Origin: Saccharicrinis sp963677245
GTDB lineage: Bacteria; Bacteroidota; Bacteroidia; Bacteroidales; Marinilabiliaceae
Reading direction: 5' to 3'
Assembly: GCA_963677245.1 (NCBI GenBank)
Contig: OY781921.1
Span: 310,001 to 374,000 of the forward strand
DNA: 64,000 nt
The notes under the pieces were generated by a model, which was not told the DNA's origin, made no database searches, and saw nothing but the letters and a program-made list of their open reading frames with translations. Of the stretch, positions 18,393-26,359 are shown piece by piece. The translations under genes and the position numbers were made by a program. Every line of letters starts with the position of its first letter. Position 1 is the first letter of the stretch.

Positions 18393-19496
18393 ATGTGGTA
18401 TAAAATACATTTATGGCTGGGCTTGATTTCAGCACCAATTGTATTGTTTGTGTGTATAACCGGATGCATCATTGTATTTGGAGATGAGATCATAGAGCTA
18501 TCTGCCGGAAAGGCTCGCTATGTTTCGGAAATGAAGGACGAAAAAGTAGCTATTGAAGATATTGTTGAAAGCCTAAAAAAGCAGTTTCCTGAAAGAAGAA
18601 AACCTTTTTATGTGGTCACTTATAAAGATCCGCAAAGAAGTATTCGTTGCAATATGTTTGAACCGGGAAAAGGTTTAAGAATGGTTTATGTAGATCCATA
18701 TACCGGAGCGGTATTAAAAGATGACACAACTATTAATTTCTTTTACATCACGGCGCATTTACACAATGAACTGATGCTGCATGAAACCGGTCAGTGGATA
18801 ATTGATATTGCAGTGCTCATCTTTCTGGTTCTTATAATCACCGGTATGATTTTATGGTGGCCTAAATCATGGAGTAAAAAGCATGTAAATGGTGCATTTA
18901 AAATAAAGCTAAAAACTACATGGAATAGGATAAACCGGGACTTGCATATTGTGCTTGGCTTTTACGCTTCGTGTTTATTGCTTTTATTGTGCGTTACAGG
19001 ACTCATGATTGCTTTTAAGCCTTTTGCTGCCATCACTCAAAAAAGTTTTGGTGGAGATCCAACTCAAGTCTGGGAAAAAGCATTACCTAAAAAAGATACC
19101 TTGGCAGTGACATCCTATCCTTTGAATAAGGCTATTCAAGCTACTTACGAGCGTTACCCTGATAAAGAAGAAGTGCAGGTTTATACTTTTTTACTCGAAA
19201 AACAGGGGTACTATCATATGATTGCTTCCGATAAAACCGGTTTAAAAAGCCGCTATGCACCTCAATACAGTATGTTCGACAGGTATAGTGGTGAGGTAAT
19301 AGAAATTCCTGAGGAGGTAGTTAAAACAGAAAACATTGAGAATGTGTATTGGTCCTTGCATATGGGAACCTATTGGGGTATATGGGGGAAAATTATTGTA
19401 TTTCTAGGTGGATTGGTCGGAAGTACTTTACCTGTAACCGGTTTTTATATGTGGTGGAGCAGAATTAGAAAAAGGAAAATATCATTACAAGTTTAG
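18393..19496 (+). CDS. PepSY-associated transmembrane protein (XusC/FoxB-like)
   Basis: 367 residues of the PepSY_TM family. It opens MWYKIHLWLGLISAPIVLFVCITGCIIVFGD with the first helix. PepSY-like extracytoplasmic regions follow at about 40-125 and 215-310, with further helices at about 130-155, 185-210 and 330-355. Conserved helix histidines (KIHLWLG, AHLHNELML, RDLHIVLG, SLHMGTYWG) are the type proposed to bind haem or metals in FoxB/PiuB-like siderophore reductases. It lies between the esterase and the TonB receptor; the receptor follows within 39 bp. An inner-membrane role in iron release is inferred. Confidence 0.87.
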   Translation: MWYKIHLWLGLISAPIVLFVCITGCIIVFGDEIIELSAGKARYVSEMKDEKVAIEDIVESLKKQFPERRKPFYVVTYKDPQRSIRCNMFEPGKGLRMVYVDPYTGAVLKDDTTINFFYITAHLHNELMLHETGQWIIDIAVLIFLVLIITGMILWWPKSWSKKHVNGAFKIKLKTTWNRINRDLHIVLGFYASCLLLLLCVTGLMIAFKPFAAITQKSFGGDPTQVWEKALPKKDTLAVTSYPLNKAIQATYERYPDKEEVQVYTFLLEKQGYYHMIASDKTGLKSRYAPQYSMFDRYSGEVIEIPEEVVKTENIENVYWSLHMGTYWGIWGKIIVFLGGLVGSTLPVTGFYMWWSRIRKRKISLQV

Positions 19497-19535
19497 GTTA
19501 TGGTTGTGAATGTGGATAGAGAAAGAGAGAACGTG

Positions 19536-21902
19536 ATGAAATGTGATCAAAGCATACATGTATCAAAACTTAAACTGCTTTTAGTATTTGCTATACACGT
19601 ACTGATAGGCAATACCCTGATTGGACAAAATATTTGGGTAGAAGGCAAAGTTGTAGATAAAGATGGAGAACCTATTGTAAATGCTATAGTGTATCAAAAG
19701 TATTCGAATAATGCTACCAATACAGATGTTGATGGAGTTTACCAATTAACCATACAGCCTGGCGAAAAAACAATTGTATATTCTATGGTTGGTTTTTTAA
19801 AAAAGGAAGTAGCTATTGATCCGGAAAATCCAATTTATAATATCCCCAATGTAATGCTGGAAGCAGATCCTGCTTTTGCCATGGACGATGTCATGATTGT
19901 TGGAAAATCTAAGATAACTGAGATTCAGGAGTCGGGGTTTAACGCTGTGGCTATTGATGCCAAACCATATCACAACGCAACCGTCGATATGACCCAGGTT
20001 TTAGACAATGTTCCCGGAGTAAAGATACAACAGGAAGGAGGTTTGGGCTCAAGTACTAATGTTACTATAAATGGCTTGAGTGGCCGTCATGTTCGTTTTT
20101 TTATTGACGGTATGCCTATGGATGCTATGAGTTCGGCTTTTCAGTTGAATAATCTTCCTGTAAATTTAGCTGAAAGGATTGAGGTTTATAAAGGAGTAGT
20201 GCCCGTTAGTTTTGGTTCAGATGCACTTGGAGGGGCAGTTAATATTGTTACTACAAAAACACCTGGTAGCTATCTAGATGTTTCTTATTCGTTTGGTTCG
20301 TTTAATACGCATAAAACTTTTGTTAATGCAGGCTTTACTTCTAAAAAAGGATTTACGCTGCAGTTAAGTGCTTATCAAAACTACTCAGATAATAGTTATT
20401 GGGTAGATGCTACAATCAAAGATTTTGAGACCAATCTACTATCTAAAGAACCTCAAAGAGTTCGCCGCTTTCATGATGTTTACCATAACGAAACTGCCAT
20501 ATTAAAATTAGGTTTTGTTAATAAATCCTTTGCCGATCAGCTATTATTTGGTTTTACCATAGGTCATGAGTATGATGAAATTCAACATCCGGCATACATG
20601 AATTTGGCCTTTGGCGAAAAGTATCATACTTCGGGAACCTTAATGCCTTCCTTCTTATATAAAAAGAATAACCTATTTGTTGAGGGATTAAATGTAAGCC
20701 TGACTGCCAATTTTAATCTGGGAGAAAGCCACAACTTTGATATATCAGATAAAGAATATAACTGGTTAGGAGACTGGCAGGTACCAGAAACACATTCTCC
20801 GGGAGAAATACAATATTCTAATTATGTGTACAAAAACAATAATGGAACTATTAACACCAATCTGCTTTACTCTATTCATAATAAGCATCAGCTTACCTTG
20901 AATAATGTAACAAATTTATTTTCCCGACAAGGTGATGAGCGGCTTTATATTGATGACTATATTAATGACAAACCAAGGGTAAATGATCGTAACATATTAG
21001 GCATTGGTATCAATAATAATTGGAACAAAGATTTTAAAACTTCAGTTTTTGCTAAGATGTATTCATATCATGCTTCGGCATATTTAGACTTAACAAATAA
21101 TGGCAAAGATGATTTTAATACAGTTCATAGAAGAGATACCAAATATGGCTATGGGATTACAGCTACTTATTTTATTAATGATGGGTTGCAGTTAAAAGGT
21201 AATCACGAATTAACTTGTCGTTTGCCTGTAAGTGCAGAATTGTTTGGAGAGGTGTTTGGTTATTACATAGCCAATTATGACTTAAAACCTGAAACCAGTA
21301 ATAATTATAATGTTGGTTTAAATTATAGTTATGAGCTTAAAGAATATCATGTTTTTAATATAGATGTTAATTACTTTTTAAGAAATACAACAGACTATAT
21401 ACGCAGGAATATTGATTATTCGCAAGGAGAAGAATCCTATGTAAATATAGATCAGGTTAGAACCATTGGCTTTGATGCACAAATAAGATACTCATATAAA
21501 AACCGGTTTAATTGTGGAGGTAATATTTCAGTACAGGAACCAAAAGACCTTGAAAAAGGAGTTTTACCAAATATTGCCAAATTGTTTGGAAACCTTGATG
21601 CTACTTACATTTTTAATAATATAGTTAATGCAAAAAACAAGCTGAGTTTATCCTACAATATGCAATTTGTAGATGAGTTCCTGTATGATTACAATGACTA
21701 TAAAGCAAGAAACAGGGCTTCGGTTAAAGCTCAATCCAACCACAATTTAAGCGCTATTTATTCGTGGAAGGAAGGAAAATATAATATATCACTCGATTGT
21801 AAAAATGTATTTGACGCAAAGCTTTTTGATAACTACAGCTTGCAGAAACCCGGACGAAGTTTTAATGTCAAGCTTCGATATTACCTCAATAAAACCAGAT
21901 AA
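19536..21902 (+). CDS. TonB-dependent siderophore-type receptor with CarboxypepD_reg-like N-domain
   Basis: Outer-membrane active transporter. I prefer the ATG at 19536 to the one at 19500: it gives a normal signal peptide (KLKLLLVFAIHVLIGNTLIGQ), follows an AGAGAG tract and leaves 788 residues. Then comes a carboxypeptidase-regulatory-like domain (VEGKVVDKDGEPIVNAIVYQ), the plug (VDMTQVLDNVPGVKIQQEGG ... RHVRFFIDGMPMD, RIEVYKGVVPVSFGSDALGG) and a 22-strand-type barrel. The barrel ends in SFNVKLRYYLNKTR with an aromatic pattern. The length is short for a SusC protein and fits siderophore receptors. A DUF4374 lipoprotein gene follows in place of SusD. Confidence 0.93.
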   Translation: MKCDQSIHVSKLKLLLVFAIHVLIGNTLIGQNIWVEGKVVDKDGEPIVNAIVYQKYSNNATNTDVDGVYQLTIQPGEKTIVYSMVGFLKKEVAIDPENPIYNIPNVMLEADPAFAMDDVMIVGKSKITEIQESGFNAVAIDAKPYHNATVDMTQVLDNVPGVKIQQEGGLGSSTNVTINGLSGRHVRFFIDGMPMDAMSSAFQLNNLPVNLAERIEVYKGVVPVSFGSDALGGAVNIVTTKTPGSYLDVSYSFGSFNTHKTFVNAGFTSKKGFTLQLSAYQNYSDNSYWVDATIKDFETNLLSKEPQRVRRFHDVYHNETAILKLGFVNKSFADQLLFGFTIGHEYDEIQHPAYMNLAFGEKYHTSGTLMPSFLYKKNNLFVEGLNVSLTANFNLGESHNFDISDKEYNWLGDWQVPETHSPGEIQYSNYVYKNNNGTINTNLLYSIHNKHQLTLNNVTNLFSRQGDERLYIDDYINDKPRVNDRNILGIGINNNWNKDFKTSVFAKMYSYHASAYLDLTNNGKDDFNTVHRRDTKYGYGITATYFINDGLQLKGNHELTCRLPVSAELFGEVFGYYIANYDLKPETSNNYNVGLNYSYELKEYHVFNIDVNYFLRNTTDYIRRNIDYSQGEESYVNIDQVRTIGFDAQIRYSYKNRFNCGGNISVQEPKDLEKGVLPNIAKLFGNLDATYIFNNIVNAKNKLSLSYNMQFVDEFLYDYNDYKARNRASVKAQSNHNLSAIYSWKEGKYNISLDCKNVFDAKLFDNYSLQKPGRSFNVKLRYYLNKTR

Positions 21903-21959
21903 ATACATTGGCCTGCATTTCTAGAATAAAATTGTTAACAAATTAAAATCAATTATAAT

Positions 21960-23228
21960 ATGAAAACAATAAACTTATATTTTAACACGATGATTGCTTT
22001 AGCAATCCTTGTATTGGCATCTTGTTCCAAAGATGATGAAAACAATGGAGGGAAAGGTGATGGCATAACTAGTAAATATGTGGTAGCCGCATCATCAGAG
22101 GAAAACGATTACCTGGTTACAGGAAATGAATTGTTGAAAGATCAGGTGTATGATGCTACTTCAGTAGAAGCAGTTCAGTCGCCAGGAAGCAGAACCTGGA
22201 CTTTTTACGGAGAAGATGTTGTTTATGGTTTTTTGTATAACCAAACAGATGCTGGAACTACTGCTTCATACATTCTACAAAATGATGGTACAATTGCTAA
22301 AAGAAACGAATTAGCTTTGGATGTATCTATACAAACTCGCGGAGTAGTAAATAATCAGTTAATTTTAGCTTATTCGGATAGATTAAGAGATCCTGAAGTT
22401 GATCAAAAAGCTTACTTCTATACAGTAAATCCTCAAACGGATGCATCGCAATTACATACTTTAGTGACTAATGATATTCTAGAAGATGGGGAAGTTGCTT
22501 ACTTCACTGATATTGCAGAGTACGAAGGTTATATGATTGCAGGTGCACGTAGTATCAATTCAAGTAGTTTTTCATCGGAATATTATAACAACACCTATGT
22601 GGTTGTTATGAATGAAGATTTTACAGTTAATAGAGTGATTAAAGATAGCGGCAGAACCGGGTATGTAGCTGGTCAGAAATATTCTCAGGGTGAAACCGGA
22701 CTGGAAGTAGTTGAAACCGGAGATTTATATGTGTTTTCTTCAGGACAAACTAATTACGGGGATGCAGAAACAACAACCATTCCTTCTGGAATTCTTAAGA
22801 TAAACAAAGGAGAGTTCGCTTTTGATCAGGACTATTTCTTTGATGTGTCTGCTGCTTCAGGTGGTTTTAATTTATTTAGAACCTACTATATGGGAGGTAC
22901 TACCTTTGTTTTAAAGATGTATCCGGGTAAAAATGCGAATGCTACATTTGGTGTTGATGCAGATCGATTTGCAGTGGTTGATGTAGCTGCAAAGTCATTT
23001 GATTGGGTTACTGGGTTTCCTACCGCATCTGGTATAGTTGATGATCCATTTTTAGTAGGTACGCCTTTTATAGATAGTAGAAACAATCAATTAGTGGTAC
23101 CAGTAACAACTTCAGATGATGAACATTATTTGTTTGCTATCGATCCAGAAACAGCAGCAGCTAGCCAGTTGTCTGAAGTTATTGCTGAAAGTGTAAAAGC
23201 AGTAGGTATTTTATCATATTCAGAATAG
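21960..23228 (+). CDS. DUF4374 lipoprotein (XusB-like siderophore-binding protein)
   Basis: 422 residues with a lipoprotein signal ending in LASC, followed by SKDDENNGGKGDG, an acidic stretch after the Cys that is typical of Bacteroidota surface-export signals. The mature part repeats short beta-propeller-like strands (YVVVMNEDFTVNRVIKD, FAVVDVAAKSFDWVTG). DUF4374 proteins next to TonB receptors and PepSY proteins form the Xus xenosiderophore system in Bacteroides, where XusB binds the ferric siderophore at the surface. The same role here is inferred from family and order. The gene is followed by a stable hairpin at 23260-23291. Confidence 0.9.
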   Translation: MKTINLYFNTMIALAILVLASCSKDDENNGGKGDGITSKYVVAASSEENDYLVTGNELLKDQVYDATSVEAVQSPGSRTWTFYGEDVVYGFLYNQTDAGTTASYILQNDGTIAKRNELALDVSIQTRGVVNNQLILAYSDRLRDPEVDQKAYFYTVNPQTDASQLHTLVTNDILEDGEVAYFTDIAEYEGYMIAGARSINSSSFSSEYYNNTYVVVMNEDFTVNRVIKDSGRTGYVAGQKYSQGETGLEVVETGDLYVFSSGQTNYGDAETTTIPSGILKINKGEFAFDQDYFFDVSAASGGFNLFRTYYMGGTTFVLKMYPGKNANATFGVDADRFAVVDVAAKSFDWVTGFPTASGIVDDPFLVGTPFIDSRNNQLVVPVTTSDDEHYLFAIDPETAAASQLSEVIAESVKAVGILSYSE

Positions 23229-23259
23229 TTTCCGCTTTATATATTAATTACAAAAGGAG

Positions 23260-23291
23260 AGATGCCCGGCACATATGTGTTGGGCATTTCT
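23260..23291 (+). terminator. hairpin after the DUF4374 gene
   Basis: ATGCCC (23262-23267) pairs with GGGCAT (23282-23287). The interior GGCACATATGTGTT extends the stem with G-U pairs. The T-tract after it is short (TTTC), so termination is probable rather than certain. Confidence 0.55.
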
Positions 23292-23424
23292 GGTTGATGG
23301 TGTTAAGATGCCTATTTTGACAAAATAAAATTTGAATAGATTTTTAGTTCGTGATGAGGAGGAGTATTGATAGGGATATTTTTTGTTTATATTCGTTTTT
23401 TGCAATCAAAAAAGACTAAACTTT

Positions 23425-23883
23425 ATGATTAAGAGTGATAACCTGGAAATAGATGAGCACGGGATTTATATTTTGAGGAATAATATAAAAAAAGAACATA
23501 TTGATTTCTATCAAATCCATAAAGTAGAAATAAAGAGAGAGTTCAGACTTCGATATTGGTATATTTCTTTATTATCAGGGGTGTTTGTTCTTATTGTTGC
23601 TGTCTATTGGCTATCAAACTTTATTTCTGATATTAGTTATAATGCAATACGCTTCTCTGGGGATATAAGAGCACCATGGTTATTGTTTATTTCATTATTA
23701 ATTGTAGCTGCAATGGGTATTATGATTGTAAAGTCTTCAATAGAAAAAACAATGATTTTATATCTTTATTTAAATAAAAGATTTAAAAGAGTTTCTTTAT
23801 TGTATCTGGAAAAGAAAGGGCTTGTTAATGAGTTAAAAATTTTTCTTAACAAGAGAATTAAAACAAGGGTAGACTCGATATAA
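23425..23883 (+). CDS. small two-helix membrane protein of unknown function
   Basis: I start the gene at ATG 23425 (MIKSDNLEIDEHG); the longer frame needs a TTG. This leaves 152 residues. Residues 1-35 are soluble and beta-rich. Two helices follow, at about 40-64 (YWYISLLSGVFVLIVAVYWL) and 80-105 (PWLLFISLLIVAAMGIMIVK). The C-terminal 45 residues are basic (LYLNKRFKRVSLLYLEKKG). The order of a short PH-like start, two helices and a basic tail resembles small DUF6232-type proteins, but I cannot confirm a family. Confidence 0.6.
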   Translation: MIKSDNLEIDEHGIYILRNNIKKEHIDFYQIHKVEIKREFRLRYWYISLLSGVFVLIVAVYWLSNFISDISYNAIRFSGDIRAPWLLFISLLIVAAMGIMIVKSSIEKTMILYLYLNKRFKRVSLLYLEKKGLVNELKIFLNKRIKTRVDSI

Positions 23884-24041
23884 GATCGAAATACTAGGTT
23901 TTAAACGATTATTCAAAAATGCTATTTTAGTCACATATATAATTACTTAGCGCCATGTGCCGTGTAAATGCCGTTTATATGTCATGGCGAAAATTGGTAT
24001 AAAACTATTCTGTCAAATACTTTTGAAAACAAATAAATGCT

Positions 24042-24818
24042 ATGAGTCAAAAAACAATTGGAACCCGAATTGCAGAATTAAGAAAAGAAAAAGGTTATAC
24101 ACAGAACGAAGTTGTAGAAATGTGCAATATTAATATCCGCACACTTCAAAGAATTGAATCTAACCAAGTGCAGCCCCGCATGTATACCGTTCGTAAACTT
24201 TTGGGTGCAATGGGATATGAAATGGATGATTTAAAAGAGGACACAAAGTCTGATAAACAAAAGCATTCTTTACATATGGCGACAATTGTTTTTGATAAAA
24301 CAGCTAAAGTGTTAAATCAAAACAAAAGTATGATGAAGAAAACGGCATTAGTATTAACTGCGGTTGTAGCAGTAGTTTTTGTAACCAATGTAGCTACCAC
24401 TTATAAGGTGGAGGATCAAAAAGCCAAACCCGAACAATCATTGTTATTCTGGAAGGATGCTAAACCAGAAAAAGAAAAGAAACTAATAAAAGGAGTATGG
24501 CAATTAGTACAGAGTAATGATTATAAGGTTGACAAATTCAATAAACGAATCATGACTTTTAAACCCAATGGTAAGTTTATTACCAAAAATGCCAATGGTA
24601 CGCCTTTTAATTCAGGAAAATATTATTTTACCGATGACAATAAACTCATTACTATCCATTACAACGAAAAAAGTGAACTTCGTGAAACCTGTAATTATTA
24701 TAATTTTTCTGTTAGTAAAGATAAACTTATCATCAAAGGCATTTATTTGCGCCCCTTAATGAATAATCATTACGAAACATTTCGTGTAGATGAAGTTTGG
24801 AAAAAGGTAGCTGAATAG
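24042..24818 (+). CDS. membrane-anchored XRE-family regulator with extracytoplasmic lipocalin-like domain
   Basis: 258 residues in three parts. Residues 4-62 are an XRE helix-turn-helix (IGTRIAELRKEKGYTQNEVV ... IRTLQRIESNQVQPRMYTVR). About 98-121 form one membrane helix (KKTALVLTAVVAVVFVTNVA). About 145-258 look like a small lipocalin-type beta-barrel (LIKGVWQLVQSNDYKV ... MTFKPNGKFITKNANGT, SGKYYFTDDNKLITIHYNE). By topology the DNA-binding domain is cytosolic and the barrel periplasmic, a ToxR-like one-component layout. A terminator follows at 24937. Ligand and targets are unknown. Confidence 0.85.
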   Translation: MSQKTIGTRIAELRKEKGYTQNEVVEMCNINIRTLQRIESNQVQPRMYTVRKLLGAMGYEMDDLKEDTKSDKQKHSLHMATIVFDKTAKVLNQNKSMMKKTALVLTAVVAVVFVTNVATTYKVEDQKAKPEQSLLFWKDAKPEKEKKLIKGVWQLVQSNDYKVDKFNKRIMTFKPNGKFITKNANGTPFNSGKYYFTDDNKLITIHYNEKSELRETCNYYNFSVSKDKLIIKGIYLRPLMNNHYETFRVDEVWKKVAE

Positions 24819-24936
24819 AACCAACTTTTACCTGGAACAACTTTAATCTAATAAAAAAGATACCAGCGCTTGATTTGATACATTTGATATTTTCTCTATG
24901 AAACATCTCAAGCAAAACTAAAACCTGAACATTTAT

Positions 24937-24972
24937 ACCTTGAGGGCATTGCCCTCAAGGTTTTCTTTTTTA
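24937..24972 (+). terminator. intrinsic terminator after the XRE-TM gene
   Basis: Perfect 11-bp stem ACCTTGAGGGC (24937-24947) / GCCCTCAAGGT (24951-24961), loop ATT, followed by TTTCTTTTTT. Confidence 0.92.
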
Positions 24973-25226
24973 AAAATATACCGGTAAACAGGCATCTTTA
25001 TAAAACGATACTTCCATATTTAAGGAAAAAGAGGCTTATGATGTAAAATGTCCATAGGTATTTTACAAAAGCTAAATCCTTTGAATAAAATACTTACTCT
25101 TATTACTAACTTAAAGGAAAGAGAAATACTATTCATTTTTATGTATTGATAAAATGAGTACTTTTACATTTAACAAAAAAGAGAAAATATAAAATTAAAC
25201 TTCAAGCACAAACTAAATCTAACAAA
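24973..25226. other. intergenic, nothing coding
   Basis: AT-rich. Holds a 7-bp inverted repeat GTAAAAT/ATTTTAC at 25043-25066 with a 10-nt loop. No good TAnnTTTG box before the DUF2007 gene was found. Confidence 0.4.
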
Positions 25227-25673
25227 ATGGAGAATTGGGAAACCCTTATCACTTTTACACATCCTCACGAAGCATATCTGGTTAAGGGCTTATTGGAATC
25301 AGGAGGAATAGAAACTATTGTACGAGATGAGCTTACTGCACAAGTATATAGTTTGTACTCAAATGCCATTGGAGGCGTTAAACTTGATGTACAACAAAAT
25401 GACTTCAATAATGCCAATGCTTTACTTATAGAAAAAGGTTATATTACTGTTACCAACGAAGATTATAAACAAGGTATAGAAACAGTTATACTAAACGAAA
25501 CTACAGATACATCGCTTTGTCCGTTTTGTCAGTCAGATAATGTTTCACGAAAGAAAGAAGCAAGTATATTCGTAGTTGTGCTTTATTTTCTTTTAGGTGC
25601 CATTTTTCCCATATTCAAACGCCATTTTATTTGTTACGACTGTCATAAAGAGTGGAAGTATAGTAAGAAATGA
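25227..25673 (+). CDS. DUF2007 protein with C-terminal split zinc ribbon and hydrophobic insert
   Basis: 148 residues. Residues 1-75 are a DUF2007 domain, a small ferredoxin-like fold proposed as a signal transducer (TLITFTHPHEAYLVKGLLES ... AIGGVKLDVQQNDFNNANALL). The C-terminal part has two CxxC knuckles, CPFCQSDNV and CYDCHKEWKY, separated by a hydrophobic segment (FVVVLYFLLGAIFPIF). The zinc-ribbon pairs could therefore flank a membrane hairpin or a buried helix. The gene stands alone. The molecular role of DUF2007 is not established. Confidence 0.85.
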   Translation: MENWETLITFTHPHEAYLVKGLLESGGIETIVRDELTAQVYSLYSNAIGGVKLDVQQNDFNNANALLIEKGYITVTNEDYKQGIETVILNETTDTSLCPFCQSDNVSRKKEASIFVVVLYFLLGAIFPIFKRHFICYDCHKEWKYSKK

Positions 25674-25809
25674 ATCTAATATCACTTTTTCGATAAGCTA
25701 ATTTATATTATTGGTATTAGATAGGATATCCCCCTTAAATAATGTAGGTTGGGTGTTATTATTTCTGTTTTTTGTACATCAATGTCCTCTATATTTAAAC
25801 TTGGAAAAA

Positions 25810-25874
25810 TATTTTTGCATATTTGTCCTTCTCTCCTGTGTATTGCGATAAGATGAGAGAGATCCTGGGACAAA
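25810..25874 (+). promoter_or_regulatory. cupin-gene promoter and structured leader
   Basis: A -7 box TATTTTTG lies at 25810-25817. The transcript would begin close to a long hairpin: TTTGTCC (25822-25828) pairs with GGACAAA (25868-25874), and inside it TCTCTC (25830-25835) pairs with GAGAGA (25855-25860). The ATG is 16 nt after the hairpin, so it could control translation. Confidence 0.45.
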
Positions 25875-25890
25875 TAAAAACAATCAAACG

Positions 25891-26274
25891 ATGTATATAT
25901 TTAACAGAGAAAACACACCTCGTAACAAACGAGAAAATATTGAATCATTTCTATATGTTTCAAAGTTAACAGCTGGTTCAGAACATTTAAGTATTACCGT
26001 AGTTGAGGTTCAACCTAAAGGCTATCAAAGCCTTCATGCATATGATGGAGAGCAAATGTACTATATCCTCGAAGGCACAGGAATAATGACAATTGAAGAG
26101 GAAGATCAGTCAGTAAAAAAAGGGGAGTGTATTTTTATTCCGGCTAATGCCAAACATGGTATTAAAAATTCAGGAACTAATTTACTGAAGTATTTAAGTG
26201 CTGCATCTCCTTCGTTTTCAACAGAAGAATGTAAAGCAAACTGGCCTTTGCCAGGATTGGAAACAGAAAAGTAA
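25891..26274 (+). CDS. cupin domain protein
   Basis: 127 residues, a single small beta-barrel of the cupin type. Motif 1 is LHAYDGEQMYYILEGTGIMT (about residues 50-69), in which the usual HxH is reduced to one His plus acidic residues. Motif 2 is GECIFIPANAKHGIKNSG (about 85-102), with the canonical Pro and His. Cytosolic. Families with this pattern include sugar isomerase-like, ligand-sensing and dioxygenase-like cupins, and the substrate cannot be told. It stands alone with a structured leader and ends at a terminator shared with the next, convergent gene. Confidence 0.82.
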   Translation: MYIFNRENTPRNKRENIESFLYVSKLTAGSEHLSITVVEVQPKGYQSLHAYDGEQMYYILEGTGIMTIEEEDQSVKKGECIFIPANAKHGIKNSGTNLLKYLSAASPSFSTEECKANWPLPGLETEK

Positions 26275-26302
26275 TCGAATAATTAAATATTAGAAGCGAT
26301 TA

Positions 26303-26345
26303 AAAAAGAAAAGCTGCCTTTAAACAAAAGACAGCTTTTTTATCG
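26303..26345. terminator. bidirectional terminator, cupin / oxoamine synthase
   Basis: AAAAGCTG (26309-26316) pairs with CAGCTTTT (26332-26339), with a second short pairing CTTT/AAAG inside, flanked by A-run and T-run. Serves the two convergent genes. Confidence 0.8.
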
Positions 26346-26359
26346 TTTAAATATCTCTA

